A stretch of DNA of 58,609 nt from CAIQQQ01 sp040399685 (GTDB taxonomy: Bacteria; Pseudomonadota; Alphaproteobacteria; Acetobacterales; Acetobacteraceae): NCBI GenBank assembly GCA_040399685.1, contig JBBART010000028.1:1-58609 (forward strand), in the 5' to 3' direction. The notes under the pieces were generated by a model. It was not told where the DNA came from. It worked only from the letters and a program-made list of their open reading frames with translations, and did not search any database. Each line of letters opens with the position of its first letter. Positions within the stretch are counted from its first letter, which is position 1. The position numbers and the translations under genes were made by a program. Positions 1-8,573 of this stretch are shown piece after piece.

Positions 1-69
1 GAAGTTTAGACACTCTCCTAAAGTCCTGCCTTCTTAAAAGTGGGCCCCCCCTGTAGTGGGACCCCCCTG
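1..69 (+). mobile_element. right end of a family-B mariner-like element, plus a second terminal copy
   Basis: Positions 1-53 end in CCCCCCCTG followed by TA (54-55). The same subterminal sequence recurs at 10828-10873, 53819-53860 and, inverted, at 58514-58560. A second short terminus, GTGGGACCCCCCTG, lies at 56-69 and is also followed by TA (70-71). Ends of the form CAGGGGGG...CCCCCCTG flanked by TA are typical of Tc1/mariner elements and their MITEs. The left part lies outside the window. Confidence 0.7.
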
Positions 70-71
70 TA

Positions 72-390
72 CACAAATCTGGCGCTTTCGGCAAGTTCCC
101 AGGGAAAAGTCTGGGAAAAGTCGGCGTGTTCCCAGGGAAAAACCGAGGAATTGGCCACCCGCCATCCGGACCCCCGACCGGCCCCAGCCTCCCCTCGGTT
201 TGGCGAACCGCTCGCGAACCGTACCGGCAAGTTCCCAGGGAAAAGTCTGGGGAACCGAGGCCCGATTTCCAAGGCAAACCCGAAGGAATATATCCATTGT
301 TTTGGAGGACACCCTGTGGAGCCCGCCCCTCTCGCCAGCCTGGTCACGCGTCTTCGTTTCCCTCCTCACGTCAGGGTGCTCTCTGTTTGC
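72..390. other. non-coding leader with repeated palindromic motif
   Basis: No convincing gene lies between the element end and the PC-esterase start. The stretch holds three copies of TTCCCAGGGAAAA (about 95, 130 and 232), whose core TTCCCAGGGAA is palindromic, each followed or preceded by AGTCTGGG-like sequence. Role unknown. Confidence 0.4.
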
Positions 391-1656
391 ATGCTGCTCC
401 TTGTCCTTGCGCTGCTTGCGTTGGTTTCCTCCACAAGCGCAGCAGGCGTGACCAGCGGCCGCACACCATCTGGCGAGCCTGTGTGCAAAGACGGCGTCTG
501 GACAGAGGCAACGGCTGCAGAGCTTGACAGTGGAGAGAAGAAGCCTCAAGTGCAGTGCTGGCGCGCCACACCGTGCGTCCACTTCCACTACATGACAATG
601 GAACGTTGCGCTGCCATGGTTGAGGACGCCGACTTCCCGGCTATAGACCCGCTGATTCCCACCCGATCAACCGCGGCCACCATGGCTGATATTGTGCGGG
701 GCCCGCTGGCCAACAAGTCGTTGCTGTTTGTGGGAGACAGCATCATGGGGCAGACGTTTGATGCTGCGCGCTGCGACGTCGTGCGGCGGGGTCTGCATCT
801 GGTGGAGGTGCGTGACGGCACTTCGGTTGAGAAGATGGCGGCGCTGGGCATCAATCCCGACACTGCAGCGCGAGTGCTTGCGTACCAGGCTGCCATCAAA
901 CACGGCTTCGGCGCCGGCTACCCCTGCAAAGGCGAGCCGCGCAGCGAAGCGGGGGTGGACGCCTGCACCTGGTTTCCAGACCCGCCGCTGATGCCCTGGG
1001 TGGTGCCTGAGACGGGCACGCTCCTCGGGTTCAAGGGGTGGCACAAGTTCAAGCGAGTTGATGCACAGGGCTGGCTCGCCATGACTGATGCGGTGGTTGT
1101 CAACTACGCATTACACTACAACAACAAATTTGAGTACGCGACTGACATGGAGACGCTGATGCACCTGCTTGGTGTCTTTGGCGCGCGGCGCGGCAAGGCC
1201 GCCGTGTTTCGTGAAACAACGGCGCAGCATTTCGCTGGCACAGGGTCGTTTAGGTCAATTGACCAGGCGCACCTGCAGCTGGGCTCCACCTGCAGCTGTG
1301 CCCCGATGAGTAACGAGACCGCAGCGAAGAATGACGTGGTGATTTTCAACAATATTGCAGCCACCGCGGCGGCAAAGCACAGCTCTGTGCGGATCCTAAG
1401 ACTGTACGACCTCACGCTGCCACGGCATGACCTGCACGAGGAGTCATTTTGCGACTTTCAGGCGGAGGCCAGTGGGACGTTACCGAAGGAGTCTGCTCGA
1501 GCTCACAGCTGCCGCGCACCCAAATGCGACTGTACCCACTTTTGCTATCTGCCGCAGTTCTGGTCGGAGATCTGGGCCAGGTTGGCGGCAGAGCTTGACG
1601 CTACGCACGTTCGGCAAGTCGCCCGGGACGTGCCACGGGAAAATTCGGCCACGTGA
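391..1656 (+). CDS. secreted PC-esterase / TBL-like SGNH acyltransferase
   Basis: A 421-residue protein. I chose the ATG at 391 because it opens a clear signal peptide (MLLLVLALLALVSSTSA). A GDS nucleophile motif sits in LLFVGDSIMG (residues about 111-120). A C-terminal DCTHFCYLPQFW segment (about 380-391) matches the DxxHWC box of PC-esterase domains (plant TRICHOME BIREFRINGENCE-LIKE, Cas1p). Members of that family move or remove acyl groups on polysaccharides, so the likely role is modification of surface or cell-wall glycans in the secretory path. Open frame exists upstream of 391 but lacks conserved-looking sequence. Family assignment is from motifs only. Confidence 0.7.
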   Translation: MLLLVLALLALVSSTSAAGVTSGRTPSGEPVCKDGVWTEATAAELDSGEKKPQVQCWRATPCVHFHYMTMERCAAMVEDADFPAIDPLIPTRSTAATMADIVRGPLANKSLLFVGDSIMGQTFDAARCDVVRRGLHLVEVRDGTSVEKMAALGINPDTAARVLAYQAAIKHGFGAGYPCKGEPRSEAGVDACTWFPDPPLMPWVVPETGTLLGFKGWHKFKRVDAQGWLAMTDAVVVNYALHYNNKFEYATDMETLMHLLGVFGARRGKAAVFRETTAQHFAGTGSFRSIDQAHLQLGSTCSCAPMSNETAAKNDVVIFNNIAATAAAKHSSVRILRLYDLTLPRHDLHEESFCDFQAEASGTLPKESARAHSCRAPKCDCTHFCYLPQFWSEIWARLAAELDATHVRQVARDVPRENSAT

Positions 1657-1825
1657 AAAAGCGGGGTGGATCACTCGCCGTGCAAGAAACAATTTCTGAA
1701 GAGACTCTCAATCTTGCTGTTGTCACTTCCAATCAGGCCGGATGCATCAGACGCAAGTGATTCCAGAGGTGTGAAAGAGGAGACGCTTCATATTTGTATT
1801 GTCAGCGGAGACCCGGCAGGACGGC

Positions 1826-2113
1826 ATGCTTCGACGCGCAATCTGGGGAGGCGTCCTTGCGGTTGCTTGTTCCGCGCTGAACCTGGAGTTCAAAATGCAC
1901 GACGACTCGTGCTACAACGCCACGGTCTTCACGGAGCCACTGACGGCGCTGTGGTCTGCTATGGGGTGTGAAGACGGCCCGGTGTACAACACATCCGTTC
2001 GACAAGAGGTGTTCAACATCCGTTGCCACGGTGGCACCATGCACACCACCCTCGCGGTGACGGGATGCCCAGCCACCGCGCACGTCGGAATGTACTCAAC
2101 TGATGGTGTGTAA
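1826..2113 (+). CDS. small secreted cysteine-containing protein
   Basis: A 95-residue protein starting MLRRAIWGGVLAVACSALN, a signal-peptide-like start, followed by about six cysteines and two N-x-T/S sites. The frame is open upstream to 1799 but the ATG at 1826 is preferred. It ends just before the convergent PLAC8 gene. I do not recognise the family. Confidence 0.45.
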   Translation: MLRRAIWGGVLAVACSALNLEFKMHDDSCYNATVFTEPLTALWSAMGCEDGPVYNTSVRQEVFNIRCHGGTMHTTLAVTGCPATAHVGMYSTDGV

Positions 2114-2129
2114 AACGAAAAAAAAAGTA

Positions 2130-2546
2130 TCATATCCTGATGTCCGGCGGCGCGAGCAGCCGCGTGCCAATTTCCCGCGACCGATGATGATGCTCCCGCC
2201 GGTCCACCTCGTTCAGCTCCTGAGCCAGGGCGCAGCAGCTGCAGCACATTACCGTGCAGAACTCCTTGCATGGGTTCCACGCGTAGGAAGCTGGCGCTGC
2301 CGCCCGGCGCAGGGGGTAGCCGAAGAGCGGGGCCACGACGAAGCCGCCCATGGAACCGCCGGACAGGAGGAAGCTGAGGCAGCACGTCCCGCAGCAGTTG
2401 CCGGCGCACGGCGCGGTGTTGGCGCTGCGCGGCACGTGCTGCGTCAGGAGCCCCATGGCCACGCAGGGGCAGGCGGTGACCATGCAGCAACGGGGGCACC
2501 CGCCCGGCTTGGCGCAGCAGTCGGCGAGGTGCGCGCGGAAAGCCAT
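2130..2546 (-). CDS. PLAC8-family cysteine-rich membrane protein
   Basis: A 138-residue protein with the PLAC8 pattern: an N-terminal CCAKPGGCPRCC, a following ACPCVAMG, a central hydrophobic GGSMGGFVVAPLFGYPLRR stretch, and a C-terminal CTVMCCSCCALAQELNEVDRR. PLAC8 proteins (FCR/PCR, cornifelin) sit in membranes and are linked to metal transport or cell-size control in plants. Start at the ATG ending at 2546; the frame upstream lacks another ATG. The role in a virus is unknown. Confidence 0.75.
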   Translation of the reverse strand: MAFRAHLADCCAKPGGCPRCCMVTACPCVAMGLLTQHVPRSANTAPCAGNCCGTCCLSFLLSGGSMGGFVVAPLFGYPLRRAAAPASYAWNPCKEFCTVMCCSCCALAQELNEVDRREHHHRSREIGTRLLAPPDIRI

Positions 2547-2600
2547 GCCGCTGCTTTGAAAACATAGCAGGCGCAAGCAAGTAAGCAGGTGGCGGAAACT

Positions 2601-4814
2601 TCAACAGTCCTTGGGCACGTGGGTGAGCGCCCGGTCCGGCACCTCTTTACCTCCTTTGTACATGAAGAGGCGCGATTCGAGGGTGAGGTGCTTGAACCTC
2701 CCGCCCAGCTTGAGTGTCTTCCGGTTCGTAAAGCCTTCGCGAAACCCGTTGAGGGTCCACTCGCACTCGGGGACCACCGGCTGGGGCAGAGCCCTGCCTT
2801 TGCTTTGATAAAAGTCTGCGATGCGTTGCTGCCCCGTGCCAGTTGTCGTGCCGAACTCGTTGTCGGAGTCCGACAGGAAGTACGCCTCCGCCATACCGGA
2901 GGGCACCCACCCCAGCTGGTCGTCGTAGACTGCGCAGCTGGTCGCGCACGGGCCAGGCATGCAGATATTCGCCGCGCAGTCGGGGCGGTCCCAGTCATAC
3001 GAAAATGTGCCCTGGAAGACGCCCTTCACGTTCGACGCCCCCAGCAGGCGCGCGTGAATGGCCCCCGTGTCCAGCGTCTCCAGCGCCGGGGCGTCGTCCC
3101 ATAGCACCAGGTCGGGGCGCGAGCGCACGTACCAGTCATACGGCGACGTCTCACCAGTCGTTGCCAACACCCGCTTGTAGCACTCTTCCTGCCGCATCGC
3201 CTGTCCCGGCGCGCGGATGTCGTAGACTGTGAACGGCGCCAGGCGGTCCAACACGAGCTGGGAGGCGCGGTCGGTCAAGTCGAGCATTTGGCAGAGATAC
3301 ACATCCACGGTGTGGCCAGCCGCCCGGTAGGGGTCCAGCAGGCGCGCCCGATACGACTCCAAGATGACTGCGTTCTGCGTCTTGGGATGCCCGACCAGCA
3401 GCAGGGCCACAGTCAGCGGTGCCTTTCGAGAGCCGCGTTGCGACAAGGCGCGCTCGTTTTTCAGCGGCAGCGGCGGCCGAGGGTACATTTCGAGGTCTTC
3501 CACGCTAAAAAACGGAAGCAGCGCGGGCGGGTGGTAGGCGTACCGCCGGTCCGTGATGGGCGCCGAAAAGGTGCGGCTGCACAGCTCGTGCGTGAAGGAC
3601 ACCACGTCTTGCGGCAGGCCGGAGGTGTTGAGCAGGCCGCACACCGGGTGACGGCAGCCGCAGGCGACGTCCAGCCACGGGTGGCGGCCGTCGGGCGTCC
3701 CGCCGTCGTTCTGATGGTAGTGTCCAACGTAGTTGCCCACCAGGCCATGCATGCGGTCCAGGGCATCCTTCGGGTTGGCTCCCGCCACCAGCGCCGTGTA
3801 CATGGCGTAGAAGGGGGACGCCTCCAGCGCGGCGGCGTCGCACCTGGGCGTTTGAAAATCTGGGTGAAAGTTGACGCCGGCGGAGACGCCGGTGGGGAGC
3901 CAGGCGACGAGGTGGGCGTCGTAGGCGAAGCACAGAGACGCGACGAAGCCCATGCCGGCGTCCAGTTTCTTTGACGTCGCCACGCGGTCCTGGGGCAGGT
4001 AGTCCTTGAGCGCGCCCACGAACCACCAGGCCCACTCGAAGCGGCGCTCCAGGTCGGTCGTCTTGCGGGCCATGCGCTCGAAGGACACCTGGAAGGTCTC
4101 AAACGTGTTTGGGTCCGCCGGAAAGCCGTTGACTGTGGTCGCGTGGGCGTCGTTGGGCACGTCGCAGGGCCAGTCCGGGGTGACCGAGGCGCGGGGGCAG
4201 ACGGCGACGATGTCGTACTTGTACATCACCACGGCTGTCGAAACCAGCGCCGCCGGCACGGGCCGGAGCACCAGCACGTCCGGCCGCGCCCGGAACACGT
4301 GGCTGTACTGCCGTCCCGCCGCCGCCTCCACCGCCGCCGCCTGGCGCCCGCACTCGCGCAGTTTGGCCGTCTGGCTCTCCGCCCTGCCGACGTAGACTCC
4401 CACCACGCTGTTCGGCGCGAAGGAAGCCATCCAAGCCTCGGCAGGGCGCTTCTGGATCTCTTCCTTGCCCAGGCAGAGGAAGACGTCGTGGCGCGCTCCA
4501 GGCATCGCGCCCAGGACGTTGTGGCGTACGCCTCGTACACCGTCTGCGTGCTCCACGTGCGCGCCTGACCGCCGACGAAGTGCGCCAGCACAGGCTGTAC
4601 GGCGGGGCCAAACGCGTGAGGTGTGCGCTCGCGACGCACGGCCCGCGCGCGCCTTGTCTGGACGGCGCAGCGCCGACAGGCTGGGCTCGAGGTACTCAGC
4701 GCTGGTGCACGCTTCCGAGGCCAGGCAGGCGGCGGCCTCGAGCAAGGTGCTCGCCGCCGCGCAGGAGGCCCACACGAGCAGCGCGGCAGCCGCACGCAGC
4801 GACACGGGCGCCAT
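2601..4814 (-). CDS. two-domain secreted glycosyltransferase-like protein with apparent frameshift
   Basis: About 737 residues from the ATG at 4814, which opens a signal peptide (MAPVSLRAAAALLVWASCAAA). Two homologous halves each contain an RxRPD motif (FRARPDVLVLRPV and YVRSRPDLVLWDD), as in a family of eukaryotic/viral putative glycosyltransferases. The second half starts near APLTVALLLVGHPKT. The matching start of the first half, VLAHFVGGQARTWSTQTVYE, lies in a different frame at about 4525-4630. This means two compensating indels, one in a CG-rich tract near 4650 and one near 4522. Either the gene is damaged or the sequence has errors there. Confidence 0.55.
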   Translation of the reverse strand: MAPVSLRAAAALLVWASCAAASTLLEAAACLASEACTSAEYLEPSLSALRRPDKARAGRASRAHTSRVWPRRTACAGALRRRSGAHVEHADGVRGVRHNVLGAMPGARHDVFLCLGKEEIQKRPAEAWMASFAPNSVVGVYVGRAESQTAKLRECGRQAAAVEAAAGRQYSHVFRARPDVLVLRPVPAALVSTAVVMYKYDIVAVCPRASVTPDWPCDVPNDAHATTVNGFPADPNTFETFQVSFERMARKTTDLERRFEWAWWFVGALKDYLPQDRVATSKKLDAGMGFVASLCFAYDAHLVAWLPTGVSAGVNFHPDFQTPRCDAAALEASPFYAMYTALVAGANPKDALDRMHGLVGNYVGHYHQNDGGTPDGRHPWLDVACGCRHPVCGLLNTSGLPQDVVSFTHELCSRTFSAPITDRRYAYHPPALLPFFSVEDLEMYPRPPLPLKNERALSQRGSRKAPLTVALLLVGHPKTQNAVILESYRARLLDPYRAAGHTVDVYLCQMLDLTDRASQLVLDRLAPFTVYDIRAPGQAMRQEECYKRVLATTGETSPYDWYVRSRPDLVLWDDAPALETLDTGAIHARLLGASNVKGVFQGTFSYDWDRPDCAANICMPGPCATSCAVYDDQLGWVPSGMAEAYFLSDSDNEFGTTTGTGQQRIADFYQSKGRALPQPVVPECEWTLNGFREGFTNRKTLKLGGRFKHLTLESRLFMYKGGKEVPDRALTHVPKDC

Positions 4815-4842
4815 GACACGCACAAGGGCTGCTATATATATA

Positions 4843-4924
4843 CAGGGGGGTCCCACTTTTAAGAAGTTCCACCTATAAGAAGTGAGTGTGTGTCAGAGGC
4901 GGTTGTCGTCTCGGGCCCCCCCTG
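4843..4924 (-). mobile_element. 82-bp complete MITE, smallest member of the Fanzor element family
   Basis: It starts CAGGGGGGTCCCAC and ends GGGCCCCCCCTG, with TA on both sides (4841-4842, 4925-4926). About 58 nt of the left side is the reverse complement of the 3' end of the Fanzor element at 8516-8573, so this is a deletion derivative in inverted orientation. It lies 29 nt upstream of the glycosyltransferase start. Confidence 0.8.
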
Positions 4925-5099
4925 TACCACGCCTTCACTTCTCGGAGACAGGTCCACCGAAGCAGGCGCGTGAGTGTTTTACTAAATATCAGTTTGAAGA
5001 CGACAAGAATGACGAGTTGGACATGAGCAACGATGACAGAGCAAAAATGGTGAATCCTTTTGCTTGAATCGATGACGACTGCGAAGGTCCGGAGGGGCG

Positions 5100-5525
5100 C
5101 TACACAAACAGCGCGCGCGGCTGGTGCGCCGCCAGGCGCGCGGCGTTCTTGGGGTCCGACGCCAGGAAGCGCGCCGCCGACTCGTCGTAGAACCACATCT
5201 GCGCGCTGCACAGGTTCGGGAACGCGTGCGTCACCGTGCTGCCCTCCAGCTTGAAGACGCGCAGCTGGGAGTCGATGACGAACAGCGCCCCAGGCTCCGC
5301 CATCGCGACGTGCACCCTCTGCGTCGGAAACCGCGGCGAGGAGCTCTTCGCCAGCGCGGAAGGGTGCACCGGGAAGACGGTGAAGCTCACCAGGTTGGTG
5401 TCCGCGCCGGCAGCCATGAGCGCCTCCGCCGTGTCCACCATGCAGTTCGTCGGCGGGGGCGCGCGCGCGGGGGCGCCGGGGCAGACGGCTGGCGCCGGCG
5501 TCGTGGCGCGCGGAGAGTGGGACAT
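5100..5525 (-). CDS. hypothetical protein
   Basis: A 141-residue protein from the ATG at 5525. The C-terminal half has a mixed, protein-like composition (SFTVFPVHPS..., VIDSQLRVFKLEG...). The N-terminus is Pro/Ala/Thr-rich. The start lies 8 nt past the stop of the upstream same-strand frame, with no AT-rich promoter between, so the two may be one gene split by a frameshift. Family not recognised. Confidence 0.45.
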   Translation of the reverse strand: MSHSPRATTPAPAVCPGAPARAPPPTNCMVDTAEALMAAGADTNLVSFTVFPVHPSALAKSSSPRFPTQRVHVAMAEPGALFVIDSQLRVFKLEGSTVTHAFPNLCSAQMWFYDESAARFLASDPKNAARLAAHQPRALFV

Positions 5526-5532
5526 CCTTCGC

Positions 5533-5922
5533 CTAGAGGATGGTGTCGTACACAAACGCGTCGTCCAGCCTCCCGTACACAAACGCCTCGTACCGCCCCG
5601 GCACGCACCCGGGCGGCGTGTGCAGGGTGAGCTCCACCGTCGGCGACGCGCGCCCCGGCGGCGTGTGCAGCAGCTGCAGCGCGCCCGCCGCGCTGGCGCG
5701 CGCTTGAAAGCTGGTGACCGTGCCGCGCAGCTCGCCCCCGGAGAAGAACGACAGCGAGGCGGAGGCGCGGTCGGGCGGCGGGAGGCTGGCACGCGGGCGC
5801 GCGAGCGCGGTGAGGGGCACCCACCCGCCCGCAGCCCGGAGGTGCAGCAGGTGTTCGCGCAGGACCACCGCGCCTTTGTCGCAGACCGTCAGGCTGAGGT
5901 GGATGCCCGTGAAGGCGGCCAT
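5533..5922 (-). CDS. hypothetical protein
   Basis: A 129-residue protein from the ATG at 5922, starting MAAFTGIHLSLTVCDKG. It shares the AT-rich gap 5923-5978 with the divergent heliorhodopsin gene. Its C-terminus has a 27-nt in-frame near-repeat (EAFVYGRL / DAFVYD). It may form one gene with 5100-5525. Not recognised. Confidence 0.5.
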   Translation of the reverse strand: MAAFTGIHLSLTVCDKGAVVLREHLLHLRAAGGWVPLTALARPRASLPPPDRASASLSFFSGGELRGTVTSFQARASAAGALQLLHTPPGRASPTVELTLHTPPGCVPGRYEAFVYGRLDDAFVYDTIL

Positions 5923-5978
5923 GGCGATATGAGCGGAAGAATACTAATGGAGCTCGTCTTTGTGAGTTTATAACGACA

Positions 5979-6944
5979 ATGGCGAGTCTGGTCGACGACC
6001 CACCCACCAGCCGCCGCCCCGGCCGCGCCGTGGTGACCTACTTCTCGGAGCACAAGCGCCAGGACCTCGTGTCGCGGTTCAAGGGCCTGCGCGCGTTCAT
6101 CATAGTGACGGCGTCGCTGCACCTGGTGGGCTTCGTCGCCACGCTGGCGGTGAACAAGGACCAGCGGGTGGTGCTGTACCGGCCCTACGTGACGTGGCCC
6201 CAGGGGGACGCCTCTACTGTCGCAGGGAACGCGTTCCGGAGCCACCTCTGGCCAACCGGCACGGAGATTTCCATGGCTGGCTTGCTCGCCGGCTTCTTCT
6301 TCCTCAGCTTCTCCATGCAGCTGCTCACCGCCCTGCCGCCCTTCTTCGACGTCTACATCTCCCAGCTGGTCGAGCACCAGGTGCAGCCCATCCGCTGGAT
6401 AGAGTACAGCTTCAGCGCCGCCTGCCTCTTCGTCGCCTCCGAGCTCCTCGGGGGCGTCAACAGCGTGTACGTCATCGACACCGTCTTTGTGTCGATGTGG
6501 ACCATCATGATTGCCGGCGGCCTCGTGCAGGAGCTCTGGTCGCAGCAGGTGATCCGGCTGCTGGACGCGGGCGTGTTCAAGCGCGCCACCTTCCTCTACT
6601 TCGCCCTCCCGCACCTTGCCACGTGGCCGCTCTACCTCACGCTCTGGGGCAACGCCCTGGACCGCTTCAGCCTGGCGATGCGCGCCACCAACGTGCCCCA
6701 GTACGTCGTTTCGTTCTACGTCCTCGAGTTCCTGCTCTTCTCGTCCTTCGGCTTCAACCAGACGGTGGAGATGGTCCGCCTCTACTACGCCTCGGGCGAC
6801 GCCGCCCGGCGCGGCCGAATCGCCGTGCAGGCGGAGTACGCCTACGTGGCCCTGAGCATCAGCTCCAAAGCCATCTGCGCTGGCTTGCTGCTCAACGGCC
6901 TCCTGGCCAGCTCGGAATCCGGCAACCTCAACAACCGGGTGTGA
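5979..6944 (+). CDS. heliorhodopsin
   Basis: A 321-residue protein with about seven hydrophobic segments. The third-helix motif RWIEYSFSA (139-147) carries the heliorhodopsin counterion Glu (E142). The last helix AYVALSISSKAIC carries the retinal Schiff-base Lys (K297). Length and inverted-topology signature match heliorhodopsins, known from EhV-type and mirus-type algal viruses, where some act as light-gated conductances. The ATG at 5979 follows an AT-rich stretch (5938-5976). Its 3' end overlaps the convergent bicupin by 17 bp. Light sensing or ion conductance is inferred from the family. Confidence 0.9.
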   Translation: MASLVDDPPTSRRPGRAVVTYFSEHKRQDLVSRFKGLRAFIIVTASLHLVGFVATLAVNKDQRVVLYRPYVTWPQGDASTVAGNAFRSHLWPTGTEISMAGLLAGFFFLSFSMQLLTALPPFFDVYISQLVEHQVQPIRWIEYSFSAACLFVASELLGGVNSVYVIDTVFVSMWTIMIAGGLVQELWSQQVIRLLDAGVFKRATFLYFALPHLATWPLYLTLWGNALDRFSLAMRATNVPQYVVSFYVLEFLLFSSFGFNQTVEMVRLYYASGDAARRGRIAVQAEYAYVALSISSKAICAGLLLNGLLASSESGNLNNRV

Positions 6945-7810
6945 CGGAACACGGCACGAAATCAAGTCCCAAGACGCGCTGGTGGGTGAACAACCCGGCG
7001 TCCTGCACCGGCAGCACCCACGCGTCCTGGCCCGAGTCGTTGTGGTGGGAGTGCCACCAGCCGGGCGGGGTGGTGAACACAGCCCCGGACACCCAGTCCA
7101 CCCGCACGGGGTCTCCCACGGTCCCGTCAGCCGTCAGGCTCGGCCCCAGCAGGGTGTAGCACCCGCTCGCCGGCGCGGACACGACAAGGTCGAGCGCCAC
7201 CGAGTTGTGCCGGTGGGGCGGCTGGGTCCGCCCCGCGGGCAGCAGGTTCAGCAGGCACCAGAGCGTACGGGTGAGGGTGCGGGTGGTGGCCTCGGTGCGC
7301 TCCGTCGCGAGCAGCACGTCGAGGCGGTTCCTGTGGGTGTGCCCTTCCCGCGCAATGTCCTCCACCGACGCCCGCAGGAGCTCCGCGGGGAACAAGGTTG
7401 CAGCGAACGTGTGGGTGCAGGGCCGCACGCCCAGGTAGCTGAGCAGCGCCTCGTCGGTCACAAAGTACAGGGCGGCGTCCTCGATGGCGTCGTGCCAAAA
7501 CGTGGCGGTGCCGGGCACGACGAACAGGTCGCCCTGCTTCCAAGTCACCACCTCGTTGGCCCACGACGTCTCGCCCGCCCCGCGCAGGCAGAAGAACATG
7601 GAGCTGGTTGCGCACACGCGCATCGCCTGGCTCTGGTGGGCGCATATGCGAACGAAGCCCGCCAGCAGGTTGGGGCTGGTGCACGGCGACGGCGCGCCCA
7701 GCTCGCCGGACAGGTCGAAGAACTCGACCCGCGTCGGCCCCTCGGCGTGCAGGTGCGGCCCCAAGAGGCGCACCGGCACGCGCGGCAGGTCCGGGTCGGC
7801 AGCCTGGGAG
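6928..7810 (-). pseudogene. gentisate 1,2-dioxygenase-like bicupin, 5' end cut by transposon
   Basis: Two cupin domains are visible. The first is around SMFFCLRGAGETSWANEVVT with a later FWHD. The second carries PHRHNS and TTPPGWWHSHHN, the His-rich metal site of gentisate/salicylate-type ring-cleaving dioxygenases. Coding-like sequence (YSQAADPDLPRVPVRLL) runs without an ATG into the TA at 7811-7812, where the Fanzor element begins. Beyond the element, on the same strand, 8618-8576 encodes MMALLFEYALRSLD just below an AT-rich box. That is a plausible lost N-terminus, although rejoining at a single TA leaves the frames one nucleotide apart. Without its start the gene is probably dead. Confidence 0.65.
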
Positions 7811-7867
7811 TACAGGGGGCTCGAGGTGTCTTCCTACGTGGCAGGCGAGGGGGGCACTGGGCGCATC

Positions 7868-8395
7868 ATGAGCCTGGCGCTGCAGACGGACGCCATCATC
7901 TGCCAGCAGAAGGCGCTGCCTCCGCGCGCGCCTGCAGACCAGGCGCGCTTCATCGCCGAGACCAACAAGCAGAAGTACCGTCTGCAGGCCAAGGTGAAGA
8001 ATCTCGTGCGCGATGCGCACACGCGCGTGGCACGCGACCTCACCGCCCGCTATGACACCATCGTTCTACCTCTTTTTGAGACATCTAAGATGGTTCGCAA
8101 GCCGCCGCAGCCGGGTGACCCGAGGCGCAAGCTCAACGCCAAAGCCGCGCGGGCTCTGCTGTCCTTGAGCCACTACAAGTTTCGCAGCTACCTTGAGCAC
8201 CGCTGCCGCGTGGACGGCCGCGAGCTCCACACTCCGGGAGAGGAGTACACCACCAAAGCCTGCCCCTACTGCGGCACGTGCTATGATGTGGGAGGGTCGA
8301 AGACCTTCACTTGCGCTGGGTGCGCCTACGTCGCGGACCGCGACGAAAAGGCTGCCTTCACCTACGCGCTGAAATGCATGAGGCTCGGCGGCTGA
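7868..8395 (+). pseudogene. Fanzor (eukaryotic TnpB/IS605 OrfB-like) nuclease, N-terminally truncated
   Basis: 175 residues from the first ATG. The C-terminal half of a TnpB/Fanzor RuvC nuclease is clear: PLFETSKM (68-75), typical of the Fanzor RuvC-II region; HYKFRSYL (102-109); GEEYTTK (124-130); a zinc ribbon CPYC (132-135) and CAGC (149-152); and the RuvC-III Asp in ADRDEKAA. The RuvC-I Asp and the RNA-binding N-terminus are absent, since only 55 bp separate the left element end from the ATG. Fanzors are RNA-guided DNA endonucleases found in eukaryotic transposons and giant viruses. This copy should be inactive alone. Confidence 0.85.
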
Positions 8396-8573
8396 TGCCG
8401 CCAGTCTTCGGTTCGGTAGTACCGATTGAGGTCAACCTTCGGGAAGACTTACAACAAACTACGAGCCAGGGGTGCGTGGCCCGCTTGACTTCTTAAAACA
8501 TAGCAGATGACTAACGCTTCTGACACACACTCACTTCTTATAGGTGGAACTTCTTAAAAGTAAGACCCCCCTG
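8396..8573 (+). ncRNA. candidate Fanzor guide-RNA (omega RNA) scaffold
   Basis: In TnpB and Fanzor loci the guide RNA is transcribed from the 3' end of the gene through the element's right end, with the guide just outside it. This region starts at the Fanzor stop codon. It begins with a small inverted repeat (GGCGGC-TGAT-GCCGCC, 8387-8402) and is the segment kept in the deleted copies at 25957-26219 and 36613-36756. The predicted native guide is 8574 onward. Transcription is not shown by the sequence. Confidence 0.35.

Larger units (their letters stand above)
7813..8573 (+). mobile_element. 761-bp Fanzor-carrying mariner-like element (internally deleted)
   Basis: It lies between TA (7811-7812) and TA (8574-8575). 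The left end is CAGGGGGCTCGAGG and the right end is TAAGACCCCCCTG. It carries only the C-terminal part of a Fanzor gene followed by a 178-nt 3' region. The last 215 nt (8359-8573) are repeated, apparently without change, at 26005-26219, and 8430-8573 recurs at 36613-36756. The left end matches the right end only weakly, so the left boundary is less certain than the right. Confidence 0.65.

Noticed and set aside
4927..5067. Short plus-strand frame ending DRAKMVNPFA
   Set aside because: No start of its own and no recognisable domain; may be a C-terminal remnant beyond the MITE but cannot be supported.
5533..5535. Second programmed frameshift between 5922-5533 and 5525-5100
   Set aside because: No slippery heptamer was found at the junction, so two genes or a simple indel are more likely.
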